Shown: piece after piece, positions 1 to 5,814 of the stretch | Position numbering within the stretch: the first letter of the stretch is position 1 | Layout of the letters: each line of letters begins with the position of its first letter | Assembly: GCA_030673265.1 (NCBI GenBank) | Contig: DAOVJK010000212.1 | Span: 1 to 5,814 of the forward strand | Direction: 5' to 3' | Source of the DNA: Pseudomonadota bacterium | Lineage (GTDB): Bacteria; Desulfobacterota; Desulfobulbia; Desulfobulbales; JAGXFP01 | DNA: 5,814 nt | Program-made: the position numbers and the translations under genes | Notes under the pieces: generated by a model | What the model saw: only the letters and a program-made list of their open reading frames with translations | Told to the model about the DNA's origin: nothing | Database searches by the model: none

Positions 1-593
1 CACTGAGAGAAAATGACCATTTCGGTGACTATTTCCCTTGGGAGGTAAAAAGAGCGGCACCCTATCAGGTCAAGGCCGCTAGCGATGCCGAATTACTGAA
101 GATAAGCAAAGAGAACTTCCTAAACCTCTTTGAGAAGCACCCGAACCTGAAAAACGGCATTAAAAAACTGATCAAATACCAACTAATTCCGGATGAGGAA
201 AAACCTGATAAATTCTTCAGGAAAACCTCTCGCCGAAACCTGACCATATCCTTAAGCCTCGAAATCATCGACCCGCAACCAGGTCGTCACCCGCTCACAG
301 TCAAGGGCTTCTCAAGAGATATTTCTCTAGGCGGCGCCCGTATTACTGTTGACCCAAGATACCGGGATATTCCGATCAATGATGTCATAGGACGGAAAGC
401 CAAGCTTCGGGTCAGCTTACCGGATGAGTCCGTCTCTGTTTCGATTATGGGCAGGATAGCCTGGAGCAAGGAGACCGAAATAGACGGACATAAAACCTGC
501 GCCTTGGGCGTCCAATTCAACGAAACTCCACCAAGACTGCGCGGTTCGATGATCATTTTCATCAACGCGGTCGGTACTATCTCGCCCAGGTAG
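1..593 (+). CDS. Partial cyclic-nucleotide-binding (CNB) / PilZ domain protein, 5' end missing
   Basis: The gene runs off the left edge. The readable frame starts at base 3 and gives 196 residues before a TAG stop at 591-593. No ATG occurs in the first 400 bases of the frame. Fragment residues 1-48 look like the end of a CNB (CRP-like) domain: F7-G8-D9 resembles the phosphate-binding cassette, with Asp where Glu is usual. R17 fits the cassette arginine, followed by a V-K-A-A-S-D-A-E-L-L strand and an E-N-F...H-P-N-L helix. Residues about 72-190 are a PilZ domain with both c-di-GMP motifs intact: RxxxR at R73-R77 (bases 219-233) and DxSxxG at D106-G111 (bases 318-335), then a beta-rich stretch with W154. 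PilZ domains bind c-di-GMP and change partner or domain activity. The likely role is a cytoplasmic two-ligand sensor. There is no DNA-binding helix-turn-helix in the visible part, so it is probably not a CRP-type transcription factor. Domain identity is firm for PilZ and moderately firm for CNB. The ligand of the CNB part is unknown. Confidence 0.85.
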   Translation, partial: LRENDHFGDYFPWEVKRAAPYQVKAASDAELLKISKENFLNLFEKHPNLKNGIKKLIKYQLIPDEEKPDKFFRKTSRRNLTISLSLEIIDPQPGRHPLTVKGFSRDISLGGARITVDPRYRDIPINDVIGRKAKLRVSLPDESVSVSIMGRIAWSKETEIDGHKTCALGVQFNETPPRLRGSMIIFINAVGTISPR

Positions 594-628
594 ATTCAAT
601 AATCAAAAAATCATATTACTCCAGCTGA

Positions 629-2011
629 TCAATCCAGGATAAATGCTTTTTCGATCACACCAGAAAGCTTCTCCAGACTATATGGTTTGACAATCGCATC
701 ACAAAATCCATAATCGCGGCAAGATGCCATTATTGGCGAATTTGAATAGCCACTGGAAACGATAAGCTTCGCCTCTGGGTCGCAGGCCAGGATCTCCTTG
801 GCGGCATCACCCCCGCCTATGCCTCCAGGAACGGTGAGATCCAGGATAACCAGGTCAAACTTATCGCCCGAGGCCATGGCCACCTCGAACAATTCGATGG
901 CCTCCCTGCCGTCCTCCGCCAATTTGACCTCATGGCCCAGGCTTGTCAACATTCCCTTGCTTACATCTCTAAGTGACTCTTCGTCATCCATTATCAAGAC
1001 CTTGATCTTTCCCACCTTGCTGCACGCAACCTCGGTCGGGCCCTGGACCAGGCCAACACCCAGATCTGTAGCTGGTAGATAGATTGTAAAGGTAGTGCCG
1101 GAGCCAGGCACCGAGGCGACCAGCAGATGCCCGTTATGCTTACCGACAATCGACTGGGTAATGGCCAGGCCCAACCCGCTGCCGCCTTGTTTTGTAGAAA
1201 AGTACGGGTCAAAAATCTTCTCTATCACTTTAACCGGAATACCAACCCCACTGTCCTCAATCGTTATTTTGACAAACCGGCCCTTTTTAACCGACATAAG
1301 TTCATTTTCAATGGCTTTGATGTTTTCACAACTTATTACGATCGTCCCGCCACCGACCGTGGCATGACTGGCGTTCAGGACGATATTCTGGATCACCTGG
1401 CTGATCTGTCCCCTATCTATTTCGACCATCCATAGATCATCGGGAATGTCATATCGACATGCAACCGTATCGCCGCTCAACACGAAACCGGCCGAATCCC
1501 TGATGACAAGATCGAGAGGAGAGGTTTCCTTGACCGGCTCCCCACCCTTGGCAAAAGTTAACAGTTGCTGGGTAAGGCCTTGGGCCCGCCAGCAGGCTTT
1601 TTCAGCATTCACCAGCAGGTTTTTTGTCCTGCTGTTAAGATCCTTATCAAGTATAGCCAAGTTGAAATTACCAAGGATGGCGGTCAGGATGTTGTTGAAA
1701 TCGTGGGCGATACCACCGGCTAAAACCCCAACCGACTCAAGCTTTCGAGCCTTGAGCTGTTCCTGTTGATGCTTTAACTCTATTTGCTTGATATATTTGA
1801 AAATACCAATGATAATGACCGTTACCATAAATGAAACGACCAGGGCGTCTATACTGCCGATCAACAACAGCTCAACACTTACTTCCCCCCACCAGACCAG
1901 ACTGATCAGGGAGTTCATCAGAGCCGTCAGGATTTCCGAGCAGAGGACGGATATCCACAACATATTCCAGATGCTGGTTTTGATAAGTATTTGGAGGATT
2001 CTCGGGATCAT
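629..2011 (-). CDS. Hybrid sensor histidine kinase with C-terminal receiver domain
   Basis: This is a 460-residue protein. Two hydrophobic segments, about residues 14-40 and 46-71, make a short membrane anchor with almost no periplasmic loop. A charged, Gln-rich coiled-coil linker (about 73-92) leads to the dimerisation helix with phospho-acceptor H103 in the A-H-D-F-N-N motif. The ATPase domain has the N box around N209/N213, the G1 box D253-S-G-V-G-I, the F box F267-D-P-Y-F and the G2 box G276-G-S-G-L-G-L. The receiver (about 335-458) has acidic D342/D343, phospho-acceptor D391 in L-D-L-T-V-P-G-G, S419/S420 and K442-P. All catalytic residues are present, so it should autophosphorylate and pass phosphate to its own receiver. 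There is no PAS, HAMP or recognisable sensor domain and no output domain, so signal and target are unknown. It starts 36 bases after gpsA with no clear ribosome binding site. The ATG at 2011 is the first start codon after the in-frame gpsA stop, and an internal Met17 is a possible alternative. Co-transcription with gpsA is likely. Confidence 0.93.
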   Translation of the reverse strand: MIPRILQILIKTSIWNMLWISVLCSEILTALMNSLISLVWWGEVSVELLLIGSIDALVVSFMVTVIIIGIFKYIKQIELKHQQEQLKARKLESVGVLAGGIAHDFNNILTAILGNFNLAILDKDLNSRTKNLLVNAEKACWRAQGLTQQLLTFAKGGEPVKETSPLDLVIRDSAGFVLSGDTVACRYDIPDDLWMVEIDRGQISQVIQNIVLNASHATVGGGTIVISCENIKAIENELMSVKKGRFVKITIEDSGVGIPVKVIEKIFDPYFSTKQGGSGLGLAITQSIVGKHNGHLLVASVPGSGTTFTIYLPATDLGVGLVQGPTEVACSKVGKIKVLIMDDEESLRDVSKGMLTSLGHEVKLAEDGREAIELFEVAMASGDKFDLVILDLTVPGGIGGGDAAKEILACDPEAKLIVSSGYSNSPIMASCRDYGFCDAIVKPYSLEKLSGVIEKAFILD

Positions 2012-2047
2012 TTGCCACAGAAAATAAAAATATTTACAAAAATAAAA

Positions 2048-3070
2048 TTAAAATTCGATCTCTTCCTTGAGACTCCTGGCCAGAAGGGTTTTGACCGCCT
2101 CACCACAGTCCATATCCTCATAGATCACCCGATACACCTGCTCAAGGATTGGCATCTCAACCCCTGCACGACGGGCCAGATTCCAGGCGGATTTAGTGGT
2201 CTTAACCCCCTCGGCGACCATCTCCATCTCAGCGACGATCTGTTTGATATTCTGTCCCTGCCCAAGTTTCAAACCGACCTGGCGGTTCCGGGAGAGATCA
2301 CCGGTACAGGTCAAAACCAGATCTCCCATCCCGGCAAGCCCCGAAAAGGTCAGGGGTTGGGCGCCCATCTTGACGCCGAGCCGGGTAATCTCGGCGAGAC
2401 CGCGAGTAATCAAGGCTGCCCGGGTATTGGTCCCGTAACCGAGACCATCACAGATGCCGGCACCGATGGCAATGGGGTTTTTGAGGGCTCCGGACAGCTC
2501 CATGCCGATCAAATCAGTCGAGGCATAGACCCGGAACAGAGGGGTATTGAAAAGCTGCTGGCAGAAGAGAGCTTCTTCTCTGGTTCTCGCGGCAACGGTA
2601 ACTGCGGTGGGTACCCCGGCTGCTACTTCTTTGGCAAAACTGGGTCCGGCCAAAACGCCGAGATGTAAGGTGGGCGGAACGCTAATCCTGGCAAGTTCAT
2701 CCTCCATGACCTGATCCATGGTCATCAGGGTATCATTTTCGATACCCTTGACCGCCGATATAACATAGGTATTGTCGGATAAATGAGGCAGGAGGCGACG
2801 AAAGACCTCACGATAACCATGGGAGGGCACGACCATCAGAACTACCGGCTGGCCACTGACCGCCGCAGCCAGATCTGTGGTGGCGGTGAGGTTATCCGTA
2901 AGCTTGAAGCCAGACAGATAAGTGAGGTTCTCCCGGTTGGCAATAATCTCATCGACGTGTTCCTGCCGATGGCCCCAGAGGCTGATCCGGTACCCCTTGT
3001 CGCTGAGTAATTTAGCCAGGGCGGTGCCCCAACTACCGGCGCCAACCACCGCTGCCTGCTGGACGGGCAT
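2048..3070 (-). CDS. gpsA: NAD(P)-dependent glycerol-3-phosphate dehydrogenase
   Basis: This soluble cytoplasmic enzyme reduces dihydroxyacetone phosphate to sn-glycerol 3-phosphate with NAD(P)H, supplying the backbone for phospholipid synthesis. The 340-residue length is normal for the family. The N-terminal Rossmann fold carries G10-A-G-S-W-G15 right after the first beta strand. S-A-V-K-G has the conserved K108, and A-G-P-S-F-A lies at 141-146. The C-terminal helical domain has the signature from E191 through K197-N-P-I and G-L-G-Y-G-T-N-T-R, with K197 as the expected catalytic lysine. G-L-A-G-M-G-D and the L-S-R-N-R substrate-binding stretch (259-263) follow. Nothing is missing. The start is supported by a perfect AGGAGG six bases upstream of the ATG. 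It lies 208 bases after gyrA and 36 bases before the kinase gene. Its own strong ribosome binding site and the large upstream gap leave room for a separate promoter, but I could not pick out a convincing one. Confidence 0.97.
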   Translation of the reverse strand: MPVQQAAVVGAGSWGTALAKLLSDKGYRISLWGHRQEHVDEIIANRENLTYLSGFKLTDNLTATTDLAAAVSGQPVVLMVVPSHGYREVFRRLLPHLSDNTYVISAVKGIENDTLMTMDQVMEDELARISVPPTLHLGVLAGPSFAKEVAAGVPTAVTVAARTREEALFCQQLFNTPLFRVYASTDLIGMELSGALKNPIAIGAGICDGLGYGTNTRAALITRGLAEITRLGVKMGAQPLTFSGLAGMGDLVLTCTGDLSRNRQVGLKLGQGQNIKQIVAEMEMVAEGVKTTKSAWNLARRAGVEMPILEQVYRVIYEDMDCGEAVKTLLARSLKEEIEF

Positions 3071-3076
3071 AGGAAG

Positions 3077-3082
3077 CCTCCT
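3077..3082 (-). promoter_or_regulatory. Ribosome binding site of gpsA
   Basis: The minus strand reads AGGAGG here, followed by six bases and then the ATG at 3070. This is a full-strength Shine-Dalgarno match at good spacing and fixes the gpsA start. It contrasts with the weak or absent sites in front of gyrA and the kinase gene. Confidence 0.9.
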
Positions 3083-3090
3083 GTAAAAAA

Positions 3091-3211
3091 ATTAACAAAA
3101 CGTCGAACATCGAACATTCAACTTTGCACATCGAATAAGGTAATCGTTTAGCTTTATCTGATTGATAAAAACTCCACATTCAAAATTCGCTGTTCGATAT
3201 TCGATGTTAAT
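3091..3211. repeat. Imperfect inverted repeat with tandem CGAAYAT heptamers
   Basis: The left arm (3091-3126) and the reverse complement of the right arm (3181-3211) both begin ATTAACA. After a five-base insertion in the left arm they align over 24 bases with 19 identities. The 54 bases between the arms (3127-3180) contain another ACATCGAA copy (3128-3135) and a small TTTATC/GATAAA palindrome (3153-3158 with 3164-3169). The left arm contains two exact tandem CGAACAT units (3104-3117). The right arm has a matching tandem pair, TTCGATA TTCGATG, on the plus strand (3193-3206). There is no open reading frame here that looks real. From memory, intergenic runs of TCGAATATCGAAC-like sequence are scattered through many deltaproteobacterial genomes, so this may be a degenerate copy of such a dispersed element. 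It could also be a folded untranslated segment between gyrA and gpsA. The structure is directly visible, but its identity is inferred. Confidence 0.6.
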
Positions 3212-3237
3212 TTTAAAACCACACCACAACCCGCTAT

Positions 3238-3263
3238 TTTTACGACATTTCACAGCCGTAAAA
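3238..3263 (-). terminator. Candidate hairpin after gyrA, weak or atypical terminator
   Basis: It begins 15 bases past the gyrA stop codon. The minus-strand transcript can form a nine-pair stem, UUUUACGGC with GUCGUAAAA, around an eight-base loop. One pair is a G-U wobble on the minus strand and would be an A-C mismatch on the plus strand, so the fold favours the gyrA transcript. No U-run follows the 3' arm, so it is not a standard intrinsic terminator. It may stabilise the gyrA 3' end or cause partial termination before gpsA. Confidence 0.35.
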
Positions 3264-3278
3264 TACTCTCAAACAAAC

Positions 3279-5786
3279 TTACTCTTCAACACCTTCGCTC
3301 ATCTCTTCGCCTTCATCACCTTCATCACTGGATGGTTCGGCAACACCGTCCATGGCCACGACCTTCTCACCTTTACCAAGCTTGAAAAGGTTGACTCCCT
3401 GAGTGTTACGGCCGATAACCCTGACATTTTTCATATTAGTCCTGATGATCTTACCACCGTTGGTGATCATCATGATCTCATCTTCATCAACGACCTGGAG
3501 GGCGCCGATCGCCTGGCCATTCCGCTCACTGGTCTTGATGGTAAAGACCCCTTTACCACCACGATTCCTGACCGGATAGTCCTCGACAGAGGTCCGTTTG
3601 CCAAAACCATTCTCGGTTACTGACAGGATTGATTCGGTTGTTTCATCGACAACCACAACCCCAACCACGGTATCATCGGGATTCAGCTTCATCCCCCTGA
3701 CACCGGCGGCAGTCCGCCCCATCGGCCTGACGTTCGCTTCATTGAAGCGGTTCGCCATGCCATTGCTGGAAAAGAGCATGATATCGTTCTTGCCGTTGGT
3801 CATTATCGCCGAAATGATCTCGTCTCCCTCCCGAATGGTCAGGGCGATCTTACCGCGGCGCATCGGACGGGAGAATTCATTAAGATTGGTCTTCTTGACG
3901 ATCCCGTTTCTGGTGACCATCATGATGTAACGTTCCTCGCCCTCTTCAAGGACAAAACTCTTGACCGGCATGATCGCCGCCACCTTCTCACCGGGGGTCA
4001 GGTCGAGCAGATTAACCAGGGCCTTGCCCCTGGCGATGCGGCTGGCCTGGGGAATCTCGAAGACCCGGCGATGGAAGACCTTGCCGTAGTTGGTGAAAAA
4101 CAGGAAAGTATCATGGGTAATGGCCAGATAAAGAGAGCTGACGAAATCTTCATCGTGGGTCTGGATACCCTTAACTCCTTTACCGCCACGACGCTGGGCC
4201 CGGTAGAGATCGACCTGATTACGCTTGATATAGCCTTCGTGGGTGACGGTGACCACCATCTCTTCCTGGGCGATCATGTCTTCGGGTAGAATTTCGTCCG
4301 GGGCCTCGATTATTTCAGTCCGCCGTTCATCACCGTACTTCTCAATTATCTCTTCGAACTCATCGCGAATAATCTTCATGACGATCTTCTCGTCACCCAG
4401 AATCTCCTTGTACCTGGCGATCTGGCTCATCAGCTCCGTATACTCGGCGATGATCTTGTCGCGCTCTAGCCCGGTTAAACGCTGCAGTCGCATCTCAAGA
4501 ATTGCCTGGGCTTGAATAGCCGACAGTTCGTAATTATTTATTAAGGCTTCTTTGGCCTCTTTGGGACCAGGAGATTTCTTGATCAACTCGACCACCGCGT
4601 CGAGATTGGTGATAGCTATCTTGAGACCCTCAAGGAGGTGGGCCTTCTCCTCGGTCTTTTTGAGATCGTAGGCGGTGCGCCGGTAGACGATGGTCTTACG
4701 GTGCATTATGAAGTGAATAAGGATCTGCCGGAGGTTCAAGACCTCGGGCCGGCCATTGACGATGGAGAGGAGGATGACACCGAAGCTTCTCTGCAGGGGA
4801 GTCATCTTGAAGAGCTGGTTTAAGATGACTTCAGCTATCTCATCCTTCTTCAATTCCAGGACTATCCGCATCCCGCGGCGATCCGACTCATCCCTTACTT
4901 CCGAGATAGCTTCAATCTTCTTGTCCTTAACCAACAGTGCAATCTTCTCGATCAGGCTCGCCTTGTTCTGCTGATAGGGGATCTCTGTGATAATGATCGA
5001 TTCGCGATTGGCCTTTTTACTTTTTTCAATATGGGTCCTGGAGCGCATCAGAACCGAACCACGCCCAGTCTCGTAGGCTTCGCGGATGCCGGCCCGGCCG
5101 CATATAAAGCCGCCGGTCGGGAAATCCGGGCCGCTGATATGGTCCATCAACTGATTGACAGTGATACTGGGCTCATCGATCAGAGCAATCAAGCCCGTCA
5201 TTACCTCAGTGATGTTGTGGGGCGGAATATTGGTCGCCATCCCGACCGCGATTCCAGAGGAACCGTTGATTAATAAGGTCGGCACCTTGGACGGGAAGAC
5301 TACTGGCTCCATATGGGAGTTGTCGTAGGTAGGGGTGAAGTCGACCGTCTCCTTATCGAGATCGGCGATAATCTCCTGGTCGATCTTGGTCATCCGCGCT
5401 TCGGTGTAACGCATCGCCGCCGGTGAATCTCCATCAACCGAACCGAAGTTGCCCTGACCATCGACCAACAAATAACGCATCGAAAAGGTCTGGGCCATCC
5501 TGACGATGGTATCATAGGCTGCCGTATCACCATGGGGATGATATTTACCGATAACATCGCCGACGATACGAGCTGATTTTAGATAGGGCCGATTATGGTA
5601 GTTATTAAGCTCGCGCATGGCAAAGAGCGCACGACGATGGACCGGTTTGAGGCCGTCACGAACATCGGGCAGGGCCCGACCGACGATAACACTCATCGCG
5701 TAGTCCATATAGGATTTTTTCAGCTCGCTTTCAATGGCAATGTCAGGGAAATGCTCCCCTGCTGTCTCTTTGATTTCTTCCACCAT
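3279..5786 (-). CDS. gyrA: DNA gyrase subunit A
   Basis: This is the breakage-reunion subunit of type II topoisomerase. With GyrB (not in the window) it forms the A2B2 enzyme that introduces negative supercoils using ATP. The 835-residue length is normal. The N-terminal winged-helix domain has the D-Y-A-M-S-V-I-V-G-R-A-L-P-D-V-R-D-G-L-K-P core, and the catalytic tyrosine is Y127 in R-Y-T-E-A-R-M (codon 5408-5406). The quinolone-determining region covers about residues 72-111 with K-Y-H-P-H-G-D-T-A-A-Y-D. T88 and D92 stand at the E. coli S83 and D87 positions. Coiled-coil tower and dimer-exit segments lie around 345-500. The C-terminal beta-pinwheel carries the GyrA box Q531-R-R-G-G-K-G, which marks gyrase rather than topoisomerase IV, and a degenerate box N741-R-G-G-K-G. 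The protein ends in a very acidic tail from about E817. The ATG at 5786 gives the usual short N-terminus. The next in-frame Met lies inside the conserved core, so it cannot be the start. Confidence 0.98.
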   Translation of the reverse strand: MVEEIKETAGEHFPDIAIESELKKSYMDYAMSVIVGRALPDVRDGLKPVHRRALFAMRELNNYHNRPYLKSARIVGDVIGKYHPHGDTAAYDTIVRMAQTFSMRYLLVDGQGNFGSVDGDSPAAMRYTEARMTKIDQEIIADLDKETVDFTPTYDNSHMEPVVFPSKVPTLLINGSSGIAVGMATNIPPHNITEVMTGLIALIDEPSITVNQLMDHISGPDFPTGGFICGRAGIREAYETGRGSVLMRSRTHIEKSKKANRESIIITEIPYQQNKASLIEKIALLVKDKKIEAISEVRDESDRRGMRIVLELKKDEIAEVILNQLFKMTPLQRSFGVILLSIVNGRPEVLNLRQILIHFIMHRKTIVYRRTAYDLKKTEEKAHLLEGLKIAITNLDAVVELIKKSPGPKEAKEALINNYELSAIQAQAILEMRLQRLTGLERDKIIAEYTELMSQIARYKEILGDEKIVMKIIRDEFEEIIEKYGDERRTEIIEAPDEILPEDMIAQEEMVVTVTHEGYIKRNQVDLYRAQRRGGKGVKGIQTHDEDFVSSLYLAITHDTFLFFTNYGKVFHRRVFEIPQASRIARGKALVNLLDLTPGEKVAAIMPVKSFVLEEGEERYIMMVTRNGIVKKTNLNEFSRPMRRGKIALTIREGDEIISAIMTNGKNDIMLFSSNGMANRFNEANVRPMGRTAAGVRGMKLNPDDTVVGVVVVDETTESILSVTENGFGKRTSVEDYPVRNRGGKGVFTIKTSERNGQAIGALQVVDEDEIMMITNGGKIIRTNMKNVRVIGRNTQGVNLFKLGKGEKVVAMDGVAEPSSDEGDEGEEMSEGVEE

Positions 5787-5795
5787 CTTCTCTGT

Positions 5796-5802
5796 ACCTG
5801 CC
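5796..5802 (-). promoter_or_regulatory. Probable weak ribosome binding site of gyrA
   Basis: The minus strand reads GGCAGGT here, nine bases before the gyrA ATG at 5786. It is a partial Shine-Dalgarno match. The rest of 5787-5814 is AT-rich leader, and the window ends before any promoter or the stop of an upstream gene (often gyrB in related genomes) can be recognised. Confidence 0.4.
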
Positions 5803-5814
5803 TATTATTTAAGA

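Noticed and set aside
65..599. Three minus-strand frames across the left end (65-268, 287-565, 417-599)
   Set aside because: They overlap the plus-strand frame that encodes clear CNB and PilZ motifs and have no family resemblance themselves.
798..1769. Several plus-strand frames antisense to the kinase gene
   Set aside because: They are Ser/Pro/Arg-rich mirror images of the kinase and receiver coding sequence, with no independent support.
2012..2050. Possible gpsA-kinase fusion by stop-codon readthrough, since both are in one frame
   Set aside because: The stop is TAA, nothing suggests recoding, and both proteins have normal ends. The shared frame has a one-in-three chance of arising at random.
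1991..2668. A 225-residue open frame on the plus strand, antisense to gpsA
   Set aside because: The opposite strand encodes a full GpsA with all family motifs and a perfect ribosome binding site. The antisense product is Gly/Pro/His-rich with no recognisable domain, which is typical of a shadow frame.
3151..3183. Possible gpsA promoter on the minus strand: TTGAAT (3183-3178) followed by GATAAA (3158-3153)
   Set aside because: The spacing is 19 bases and both boxes are poor matches to the sigma-70 consensus, in an AT-rich region where such matches are common.
3162..3623. A 153-residue open frame on the plus strand starting in the gyrA-gpsA gap
   Set aside because: Most of it is antisense to the GyrA C-terminal domain, its start lies within the inverted repeat region, and it shows no domain or ribosome binding site.
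3598..5273. Plus-strand frames and one minus-strand alternative frame (3998-4189) inside gyrA
   Set aside because: The GyrA frame is continuous and fully conserved, so these are shadows.

Overview
The window holds four protein-coding genes and one 208-base intergenic stretch with palindromic structure. No rRNA, tRNA, CRISPR array, transposase or phage gene was seen. The gene set and the gyrA-gpsA adjacency suggest a Gram-negative bacterium of the Desulfobacterota (former Deltaproteobacteria), possibly near the Desulfobulbales. That is inferred from protein style and gene order, not from a database search.

Layout: bases 1-593, plus strand, are the 3' end of a gene cut by the window edge. It encodes the tail of a cyclic-nucleotide-binding (CNB) domain followed by a complete PilZ (c-di-GMP-binding) domain. 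After a 35-base convergent gap, three genes lie on the minus strand. In transcription order they are gyrA (5786-3279), gpsA (3070-2048) and a hybrid membrane histidine kinase with a C-terminal receiver domain (2011-629). gyrA and gpsA are separated by 208 bases. gpsA and the kinase are separated by 36 bases.

How they work together: gyrA (DNA gyrase subunit A) and gpsA (glycerol-3-phosphate dehydrogenase, phospholipid precursor supply) are housekeeping genes, probably downstream of gyrB outside the window. The kinase sits at the end of this cluster and is probably at least partly co-transcribed with gpsA, although its signal and output are unknown. The CNB-PilZ gene is on the opposite strand and belongs to a different transcription unit. 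Both flanking genes are signalling genes, but nothing links them to each other beyond adjacency.

The gyrA-gpsA gap carries an imperfect inverted repeat whose arms contain tandem CGAAYAT heptamers, and a separate short hairpin just after the gyrA stop. These are the least explained parts of the window. I see no convincing evidence of a new multi-gene system here.
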